Positions 28,326 through 33,748 of a stretch of DNA of 33,748 nt are shown here, one piece after another. Each line of letters starts with the position of its first letter. Position 1 is the stretch's first letter. Where the stretch lies: contig JBILLS010000022.1 in NCBI GenBank assembly GCA_044375955.1, positions 1 through 33,748 on the forward strand, in the 5' to 3' direction. The position numbers were made by a program, and so were the translations under genes. The notes below the pieces were generated by a model, which was not told the DNA's origin, searched no databases, and was given only the letters and a program-made list of their open reading frames with translations. Source of the DNA: VGCC01 sp044375955 (lineage in GTDB: Bacteria; Actinomycetota; Actinomycetes; S36-B12).

Positions 28326-29348
28326 TTATAGCCACCCCGATCGCTTGAAGGCCCGGTAGAGCAGCAGGACGACCAGCCCCATCAGGCCGAGCGCGAGCGG
28401 ATAGCCGTACTCCCAATCGAGCTCGGGCATGTGAGAGAAGTTCATCCCGTAGATGCCCGCGATGACCGTGGGCACCACGCCCATCGCTGCATACGCGGAT
28501 ATCTTGCGCATGTCCCGGTTCTGCTGCAGGTCCTGCAGCGCAGTGGACGCCATCAACATCGTGAGCAGCAGGTTGTCCACTGTTTCGACACTCTCGGCTA
28601 CACGCAGAATGTGTTCGCCGATATCGCGGAAGAAGGGACGGAGATCACGGGGAACTTCTGGTGCGGACTCGGTCGCGAAGCGATGAGCGGCGGGGACCAG
28701 GGGTGAGACCGCACGCCGGGCCTCCATGTTCTCTCGCTTCAATTCGTAGATCCGCCGGGTCAGCTCCGACACCGGCTGGGACGAGAACACTTGTGTCTCG
28801 ACCTCGTCAACATCATTGACGACTTCATCCATGACCGCGAGGTAGCCATCCACCACGACATCAAGCACGGCATACAGGACACTGACCGACCCATGACTCC
28901 GAAGTGTCTCGCTGGCATCGAGACGCTCACGCACCCCAGATAAGTCGCCATGAGCGCCCTGACGCACTGTGACGGCGTAATTCGCTCCGGTGAAGACCGA
29001 CAACTGGCCGGTCGCAACGCCGCTGGTCGACTCGTCATAATCCAGGACCTTGACCAGCGCAAAGGTCCGTCCATCTTCATTCGCATCGAACTTGGCCCTC
29101 TGATGAGGATTAGCCGCATCCTCTATCTGGAGTGGGTCGAGGTGGAACACATCGGCCACCATGAGGAGTTCGTCCCTCGTGGGATTAGCCATGTCGACCC
29201 ACACGAACGACTCCTGCCGGGTATCCACGTTCGCCAGCAGTTCCTCGATCTGGACCTTGGAGGTAACTCCCTGGCGAACCGGCGTGGGTGGATGGGCACC
29301 GAGCGTCTCCGCCTGCGCCGATGAATAGGCGACCGCTCCGGTGATCAT
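28326..29348 (-). CDS. corA: CorA family magnesium/cobalt transporter
   Basis: A 340-aa CorA-type channel subunit. A large N-terminal cytoplasmic domain (VDMANPTRDELLMVADVFHL to about residue 280) is followed by two C-terminal transmembrane helices. The pore signature GMN is in IAGIYGMNFSHMPELDWEYG. The very C-terminus is basic (RAFKRSGWL), as in the family. It conducts Mg2+ (and Co2+) as a pentamer. A CAGAAT hexamer 6 nt before the ATG fits a leaderless start. It is divergent from the histidine phosphatase gene with a 74-bp gap. Confidence 0.95.
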   Translation of the reverse strand: MITGAVAYSSAQAETLGAHPPTPVRQGVTSKVQIEELLANVDTRQESFVWVDMANPTRDELLMVADVFHLDPLQIEDAANPHQRAKFDANEDGRTFALVKVLDYDESTSGVATGQLSVFTGANYAVTVRQGAHGDLSGVRERLDASETLRSHGSVSVLYAVLDVVVDGYLAVMDEVVNDVDEVETQVFSSQPVSELTRRIYELKRENMEARRAVSPLVPAAHRFATESAPEVPRDLRPFFRDIGEHILRVAESVETVDNLLLTMLMASTALQDLQQNRDMRKISAYAAMGVVPTVIAGIYGMNFSHMPELDWEYGYPLALGLMGLVVLLLYRAFKRSGWL

Positions 29349-29354
29349 GACGCC

Positions 29355-29360
29355 ATTCTG
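29355..29360 (-). promoter_or_regulatory. -10 element of a leaderless promoter (corA)
   Basis: CAGAAT on the minus strand, 6 nt before the corA ATG. The first base departs from TANNNT, but spacing equals that of the other leaderless starts. Confidence 0.35.
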
Positions 29361-29410
29361 CCGCGCGCGAACTCCACCTCGCAGGCTGGGCGATCGATCG
29401 GTTGCGCCTC

Positions 29411-29416
29411 TACAGT
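29411..29416 (+). promoter_or_regulatory. -10 element of a leaderless promoter (histidine phosphatase operon)
   Basis: TACAGT, 6 nt before the GTG at 29423, with no ribosome-binding site in between. Confidence 0.45.
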
Positions 29417-29422
29417 TGCCAC

Positions 29423-30127
29423 GTGTCGACAGTCGTGCTGGTGCGCCATGGCCGCACTCACGCGAACACCTCCGGCGTCCTCGCCGGGTGGAGTTCGGGT
29501 GTCTTCCTCGACGAAGAAGGCGAGGAGCAGGTGCAACGGGTCGGCGCGGCTCTGGCCGACATCCCTGTGACCGCGGTGATCACATCACCCCTCGACAGAA
29601 CCCAACAAACCGCTGAGGCGATCCTGGCGGCCCAGCGTGCTGCCGGGCACTCTCCACAATTCCACGTCGAACCACGTATCGGGGAATGTCGCTACGGGGA
29701 GTGGACCGGACGGGCACTCGCCGATCTCGCCCAGGAACCCCTCTGGAGTTCGGTCCAGGCACATCCCAGTTCCGTCACCTTCCCCGGTGCGGAAGGCGAA
29801 TCAATGCTCGCCATGCAGCACCGTGCGACATCAGCGATCCGGGAGTGGAACGCGACACTTGGCGAAGAGGCGCTCTATGTGGTCGTCTCGCATGGCGACG
29901 TGATCAAAGCCGTGCTCGCCGACGCTCTCGGCATGCACCTGGACCACTTCCAGCGGATCCACATCGACCCTGCCTCTCTTTCCGTCATCCACTACACGCC
30001 ACATCGTCCCTTCGTGTTTCGAACCAACAGCTCGAGTGAGTCCATCGGGGCATTCATTCAAGGTGTGGTCCACAAGCAGAAGGCGGGATCGTCGGATGCC
30101 GAGGTGGGAGGAGGTGCCGGCACGTGA
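29423..30127 (+). CDS. Histidine phosphatase family protein (phosphoglycerate-mutase-like)
   Basis: A 234-aa acid-phosphatase/phosphoglycerate-mutase-fold protein. The phosphoryl-accepting His is in VVLVRHGRTHAN, the second Arg in SPLDRTQQTAEA, the catalytic Glu in EPRIGECRYGEW and the second His in VVVSHGDVIKAVLA. It removes phosphate from an unknown substrate. The GTG at 29423 is chosen from the TACAGT-N6 promoter and the family N-terminus. Its stop overlaps the DUF3090 GTG (GTGA). The set phosphatase-DUF3090-kinase-like-mshC is conserved in actinobacteria. Confidence 0.9.
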   Translation: MSTVVLVRHGRTHANTSGVLAGWSSGVFLDEEGEEQVQRVGAALADIPVTAVITSPLDRTQQTAEAILAAQRAAGHSPQFHVEPRIGECRYGEWTGRALADLAQEPLWSSVQAHPSSVTFPGAEGESMLAMQHRATSAIREWNATLGEEALYVVVSHGDVIKAVLADALGMHLDHFQRIHIDPASLSVIHYTPHRPFVFRTNSSSESIGAFIQGVVHKQKAGSSDAEVGGGAGT

Positions 30128-30696
30128 CCCGGCGAATCCTGCAGTTCCGTCTGCCAGAACGCTTCGTCGTCGGCACCGTTGGCATGCCGGGCGAACGCAC
30201 CTTCTATCTGCAAGTACGCCAGGGAAACGAACTCGTGTCCGTCGCCTTCGAGAAGCAGCAGGCATCGGTCCTAGCTGAACGCGTCGACCAACTTCTGGAT
30301 GAGGTGATCGCCACGCGAGACTCGGTGGAGGACATTCCTGAGGGTCTCCCCACTCAGCTTGTCGATGTCGATCCCCTCGATGTTCCTTTGACTGAGGAGT
30401 TCCGCGTAGGCGCCATGGCACTGGGGTGGGACGACTCACTTCGACAGGTCGTTATCGAGGCACACGCGATCGCGGCGGAGGGCGACGATGTTCCCGAGTT
30501 GGCCGACGATGCGGAGGAGGGACCGGACACTCTGCGGGTGTGGATTTCGCCCGCGTACGCACGAGCATTTGCGCACCGTGCCCGATCGGTCGTGGAGGCG
30601 GGACGTCCACCGTGTCCGTTCTGCCAGCAGCCCCTCGACCCTTCCGGCCACATCTGTCCCCGTGCCAACGGGTACCGGCGGCGCGATCTGCCGTGA
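30124..30696 (+). CDS. DUF3090 family protein
   Basis: A 190-aa actinobacterial protein. Its N-terminal part includes ERFVVGTVGMPGERTFYLQV and EEFRVGAMALGWDD, with a long central acidic stretch. The C-terminus ends in a small zinc-ribbon-like motif, PPCPFCQQPLDPSGHICPR, with three cysteines and a histidine. Its biochemical role is unknown. It is coupled by GTGA overlaps to the phosphatase before it and to the kinase-like gene after it, implying that the three products work together. Confidence 0.88.
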   Translation: MTRRILQFRLPERFVVGTVGMPGERTFYLQVRQGNELVSVAFEKQQASVLAERVDQLLDEVIATRDSVEDIPEGLPTQLVDVDPLDVPLTEEFRVGAMALGWDDSLRQVVIEAHAIAAEGDDVPELADDAEEGPDTLRVWISPAYARAFAHRARSVVEAGRPPCPFCQQPLDPSGHICPRANGYRRRDLP

Positions 30697-31463
30697 GCAC
30701 ACGCGCCCAGAGGCTGGCGAATGACGAGCTCAACGTCGAAGGGCGACTGGTGGATGCCAGCAACGCGACACTTCTGTGCATCGTTGATGGTCGCCGGTGT
30801 GTCTACAAGCCGATCGTGGGGGAGCGACCGCTCTGGGATTTCCCCAACGGCACCCTGGCCGGGCGCGAGCTGGCCGCATACGAGGTCGACCGGTTACTCG
30901 GCTGGGGCTTCATTCCACTCACGGTGTGGCGCCAGGACGGACCTGCCGGCGCCGGCATGGCTCAGGACTGGTGTGAAGACACCGTGCTCGGTGAGCTTGT
31001 CACGGTGACGCAGGTGGAGCAGGTTCCCCCGGGCTGGCGGGTCATCGTGGAGGCGCTCGATCCGTCCGGACGTCCGGTTGCGCTGGCTCACGCCGATTCG
31101 CCCGAGCTCCAACGGCTATGCGTCCTCGATGCGGTGATTAATAACGGGGACCGGAAGGGCGGCCACATCCTCACCGGACCCGACGGCACCGTGTGGGCCG
31201 TGGATCATGGGGTGGCGTTCCACCGGGAGAACAAGTTGCGCACAGTTCTCTGGGGATGGGCGGGGGAGATGATCCCGGATCCGATAGTGGCTGACCTTGA
31301 TGCACTACGTGCTGCACTGGCCGACTCCCACCCGATCGTCGACACGTGGCTCGCGCCGGAGGAATCGACCGCGCTCCGAGGACGGGTCGACGCCCTCGTC
31401 GCGACGAGAAGGTTTCCCGCGCCTTCCGAGGAGTGGCCTGCTATTCCGTGGCCGGTCTTCTAA
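30693..31463 (+). CDS. SCO1664-family protein (PI3/4-kinase-like fold)
   Basis: A 256-aa protein of the actinobacterial SCO1664 family, related to phosphatidylinositol 3/4-kinases. Kinase-like residues are visible: Lys in CVYKPIVGERPLWDFP, Glu in AGRELAAYEVDR, a catalytic loop DAVINNGDRKGGHIL (Asp, Asn, Asp), and a metal-binding DHG in WAVDHGVAFH. Actual kinase activity and substrate are unproven. The GTG at 30693 overlaps the DUF3090 stop (GTGA), whereas longer starts lie within DUF3090. mshC follows after an 18-nt gap with its own leaderless promoter. Confidence 0.85.
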   Translation: MSTRAQRLANDELNVEGRLVDASNATLLCIVDGRRCVYKPIVGERPLWDFPNGTLAGRELAAYEVDRLLGWGFIPLTVWRQDGPAGAGMAQDWCEDTVLGELVTVTQVEQVPPGWRVIVEALDPSGRPVALAHADSPELQRLCVLDAVINNGDRKGGHILTGPDGTVWAVDHGVAFHRENKLRTVLWGWAGEMIPDPIVADLDALRAALADSHPIVDTWLAPEESTALRGRVDALVATRRFPAPSEEWPAIPWPVF

Positions 31464-31469
31464 CGCCGC

Positions 31470-31475
31470 TACCCT
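31470..31475 (+). promoter_or_regulatory. -10 element of a leaderless promoter (mshC)
   Basis: TACCCT, 6 nt before the GTG of mshC, in the 18-nt gap after the SCO1664-like gene. The same hexamer and spacing precede gluQRS. Confidence 0.45.
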
Positions 31476-31481
31476 TCACGG

Positions 31482-32699
31482 GTGCAGAGTTGGTCCGCTC
31501 CGAGCATTCCTGCGCTCCCCGGGACAGGTACGCCCCTCGCGCTCTTCGATACATCCACGGGCCGAATACTTCCCAGCACCCACGACTCGGTTGCGACGAT
31601 GTATGTGTGCGGCATCACGCCGTATGACGCGACGCACATCGGACACGCCAACACGTACGTGGCCTTCGATGTCATCAATCGGGTCTGGAGAGACTGCGGC
31701 TTGGAGGTGCGCTACGTCCAGAACGTGACGGATATCGACGATCCGCTTCTCGTGCGAGCAGCAGAGACTGGGCAGGACTGGCGTGCTGTGGCTGATCGCG
31801 AGACCGAACTTTTCCGCGCCGATATGGCGGCGCTCGGAGTCATCCCACCCGACCACTACATCGGAGCGGTTGAGGCCATCCCATCCGTGGTTTCCTACGT
31901 CGAGCGCCTGATGGACTCAGGTGACGTCTATTCGGTCGGCGACGACCTCTACTTCCGCGTTCGCAAGGACCCTGGTTTCGGCTCTGTCGCTCATCTCACG
32001 GATGCCCAGATGCGGGAGGTCTTTGCGGAGCGGGGAGGCGATCCCGATCGCCCTGGCAAGGAGGATCCACTGGATTGCCTGGTGTGGCAGCGGGCCAGAC
32101 CAGGCGAACCATCCTGGGAGACGTCGCTCGGCGCGGGGCGTCCGGGATGGCATATCGAGTGCGCCGCAATAGCCCTTGACCACCTCGGATGCTCGATCGA
32201 CGTGCAAGGGGGTGGGAGCGACCTTGCCTTTCCTCATCACGAGATGGGAGCCGCCGAAGCCGAGCGCATCACGGGTCACCGCCCGTTCGCCCGTCTGTAT
32301 GTGCACTCGGGGATGGTCAGTTGGCAGGGCCACAAGATGAGTAAGTCCCGCGGCAATCTCGTGTTCGTGTCTGCGCTGAGATCCGACGGGGTCGATCCCA
32401 TGGCGTTGCGCCTCGCTCTTCTTGCACATCACTATCGCAGCGATTGGGCCTGGACGACGCAGGGGCTCGTGGGCGCCGAGCAGCGCCTGGAATCCTGGCG
32501 GCAAGGGGCCCAGCGCAAATCCGCGAGCCCTGCCGAGCCTCTCCTGGCCGCCCTTCGCCGTCACCTGGCAGACGACCTCGCCACTCCAGCGGCCATCGAC
32601 GCGGTGGATGCGTGGGTTCACCGCGACGGTGACGACACCGAGGCTCCAGGACTCATGGCGCGCGCGGTGGATGCGCTCCTCGGCATACGGCTCGATTGA
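31482..32699 (+). CDS. mshC: Cysteine--1-D-myo-inosityl 2-amino-2-deoxy-alpha-D-glucopyranoside ligase (MshC)
   Basis: A 405-aa ligase that attaches cysteine to GlcN-inositol with ATP, the key step of mycothiol synthesis. It descends from cysteinyl-tRNA synthetase: HIGH appears in CGITPYDATHIGHANTYVAF, the KMSKS loop in GHKMSKSRGN, and the zinc ligands include Cys in YVCGITPY and WHIECAAIALDHLG with later His. The length is about 400 aa and there is no tRNA-binding C-terminal domain. This, with the MshC-specific start MQSWSAPSIPALPG, separates it from CysS. The GTG at 31482 follows a leaderless TACCCT promoter. Mycothiol is limited to actinobacteria, which supports the taxonomic call. Confidence 0.95.
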   Translation: MQSWSAPSIPALPGTGTPLALFDTSTGRILPSTHDSVATMYVCGITPYDATHIGHANTYVAFDVINRVWRDCGLEVRYVQNVTDIDDPLLVRAAETGQDWRAVADRETELFRADMAALGVIPPDHYIGAVEAIPSVVSYVERLMDSGDVYSVGDDLYFRVRKDPGFGSVAHLTDAQMREVFAERGGDPDRPGKEDPLDCLVWQRARPGEPSWETSLGAGRPGWHIECAAIALDHLGCSIDVQGGGSDLAFPHHEMGAAEAERITGHRPFARLYVHSGMVSWQGHKMSKSRGNLVFVSALRSDGVDPMALRLALLAHHYRSDWAWTTQGLVGAEQRLESWRQGAQRKSASPAEPLLAALRRHLADDLATPAAIDAVDAWVHRDGDDTEAPGLMARAVDALLGIRLD

Positions 32700-32729
32700 G
32701 TCACGACGTCTCGATGGGATGCTAGGGAC

Positions 32730-33748
32730 ATGGCATCCGTCGCTGGACCCGTCGATCCCACATGCACCCCCGCATGGTCGGCGTTGCGCTCGCTTGCCGC
32801 CACCGCGAGCCACGACTCGATCCGCGACCTTGTCGAGGAGGACCGACGATTCCTGCGCGTCGACGGCCCGCAGTGGCTCCTGGACGGATCTCGACAACGC
32901 CTCACACGAGCCGTCCTCGATGAGCTCATCGCGCTGGCGGATCAGACCGGAGTGCTGGCCCAACGTGATGCGATGCGTGCCGGCATCCACATCAACACCA
33001 CCGAGGACAGGGCCGTGCTTCACATGGCGCTCCGCGGCCACCCGGGGGAGACCTGGGTGGACGGTGATCGAGAGATCACCGGGGATGTGCACGACGATCT
33101 CCAGCGCATGGCCGCCATCAGTGACCGGATCCGTGGCGGCTCCTGGGTGGGGGCCACCGGGAAGCCGATCACCGACGTCATCAACATCGGGATCGGCGGA
33201 TCCGATCTCGGTCCTGCAATGGCCTACCAGGCACTTGCGGACTTTCGTGACCCCTCGATCACGTGCCATTTCGTGTCGAACGTGGACCCGGCGGACATCC
33301 ACGACGCCATCCGAACCTGTAATCCCGAGCAGACTCTTGTCATCGTGTCGTCTAAGACATTCACAACCCGGGAGACGATGGCCAACGCCGATGTTGCCCG
33401 TGCCTGGATCGCTCAGTCTCTCGGAGACTCAGCGGTCGGCAGTCATTTCATCGCGGTCTCGACGAACATTGCGGCCGCGCAGGCCTTCGGGATTCCATCC
33501 GATTCAGTCGTCGGATTCTGGGAATGGGTCGGGGGTCGCTTCTCCGTTGACTCCGCGATCGGACTGAGCCTGATGATCGCGGTCGGGCCGAACAACTTCC
33601 GCGAGTTCCTCGACGGCTTCCGCGACATGGATGTCCACTTCCTCTCCGCGCCCATGAGGGAGAACCTGCCGGTGATGATGGCCCTGTGGGGAATCTGGAA
33701 CCGCGATTTTCTGGGCATTGAATCCGTTGCCGTTCTCCCGTATTCCCA
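32730..33748 (+). CDS. pgi: Glucose-6-phosphate isomerase, 5' part (cut by window end)
   Basis: The frame from the ATG at 32730 is open to the window end (339 codons; full-length family members are ~540-550 aa). It encodes a phosphoglucose isomerase that interconverts glucose-6-phosphate and fructose-6-phosphate. Signature stretches are INIGIGGSDLGPAMAYQAL, FVSNVDPADIHDA, IVSSKTFTTRETMANA and GFWEWVGGRFSVDSAIGL. The final codons (MMALWGIWNRDFLGIESVAV) lead into the usual C-terminal half, which is missing only because the window stops. A GATGCT hexamer lies 6 nt before the ATG and may be a weak leaderless -10. It follows mshC by 30 bp. Confidence 0.96.
   Translation, partial: MASVAGPVDPTCTPAWSALRSLAATASHDSIRDLVEEDRRFLRVDGPQWLLDGSRQRLTRAVLDELIALADQTGVLAQRDAMRAGIHINTTEDRAVLHMALRGHPGETWVDGDREITGDVHDDLQRMAAISDRIRGGSWVGATGKPITDVINIGIGGSDLGPAMAYQALADFRDPSITCHFVSNVDPADIHDAIRTCNPEQTLVIVSSKTFTTRETMANADVARAWIAQSLGDSAVGSHFIAVSTNIAAAQAFGIPSDSVVGFWEWVGGRFSVDSAIGLSLMIAVGPNNFREFLDGFRDMDVHFLSAPMRENLPVMMALWGIWNRDFLGIESVAVLPYS

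Noticed and set aside
30426..30692. Long upstream start for the SCO1664-like protein
   Set aside because: The extra residues overlap DUF3090 in another frame and are low-complexity; the GTGA junction at 30693 gives the family N-terminus.
1..33748. CRISPR arrays, transposases, phage genes or restriction-modification and other defence systems
   Set aside because: No spaced direct repeats, transposase, integrase, capsid or nuclease-methylase genes were recognised. The Arg/Glu repeats are coding and not evenly spaced.

Overview
The window comes from a high-GC actinobacterium (Actinomycetota) with a compact chromosome. The evidence is a mycothiol gene (mshC), an F420-type LLM oxidoreductase, the MEP isoprenoid gene dxs, and many actinobacteria-restricted families (DUF3093, DUF3710, DUF3159, DUF4193, DUF4235, DUF3000, DUF4916, DUF3090, SCO1664-like, DUF5703). 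Gene order follows two blocks also known in mycobacteria and streptomycetes: suhB to dxs/rnd/DUF3000, and DUF5703/uppP to mshC. All protein functions are read from sequence motifs; no database search was run.

Layout. 1-9311: the start of an MFS transporter (minus), then suhB-like phosphatase, gamma-carbonic anhydrase, DUF4193, DUF4235, DUF3093, dut, DUF3710, an OB-fold protein and DUF3159. A potassium block follows, with two TrkA/RCK proteins facing a KimA-like permease, then a TrmA/RlmD-type RNA methyltransferase. 9335-17509: aconitase, a 108-aa conserved hypothetical, dxs, then the fatty-acid oxidation pair fadB/fadA on the minus strand. 17542-22742: RNase D, DUF3000, msrB, DUF4916, an enoyl-CoA isomerase-like protein, an acidic protein, a small probably frameshifted ORF and gluQRS. 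22787-23836: an unusual segment with a decayed tRNA-Leu copy, a secreted Arg/Glu/Met-repeat protein and an intact tRNA-Leu(GAG). 23898-33748: M20 peptidase, DUF5703, aldo/keto reductase, LLM oxidoreductase, uppP, corA, histidine phosphatase, DUF3090, a PI3/4-kinase-like protein, mshC and the first ~60% of pgi, cut by the window end.

How it works together. Most of the window is housekeeping: nucleotide hygiene (dut), K+ and Mg2+ homeostasis (TrkA pair, KimA-like, CorA), the TCA cycle, MEP isoprenoid synthesis feeding undecaprenyl recycling (dxs, uppP), beta-oxidation, thiol and redox defence (mshC, msrB), and tRNA/rRNA modification (TrmA-like, GluQRS).

Two genome-wide traits show clearly. At least ten starts have a TANNNT hexamer 5-7 nt before the start codon and no Shine-Dalgarno, the mark of leaderless transcripts. 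All eight convergent gene pairs overlap or lie within 12 nt, leaving no room for a classical terminator. The best candidate for something undescribed is the 22.8-23.8 kb segment. Its structure (intact tRNA-Leu, then a repeat-rich secreted protein gene, then a same-strand tRNA-Leu relic) resembles a remnant of tRNA-associated insertion or duplication.
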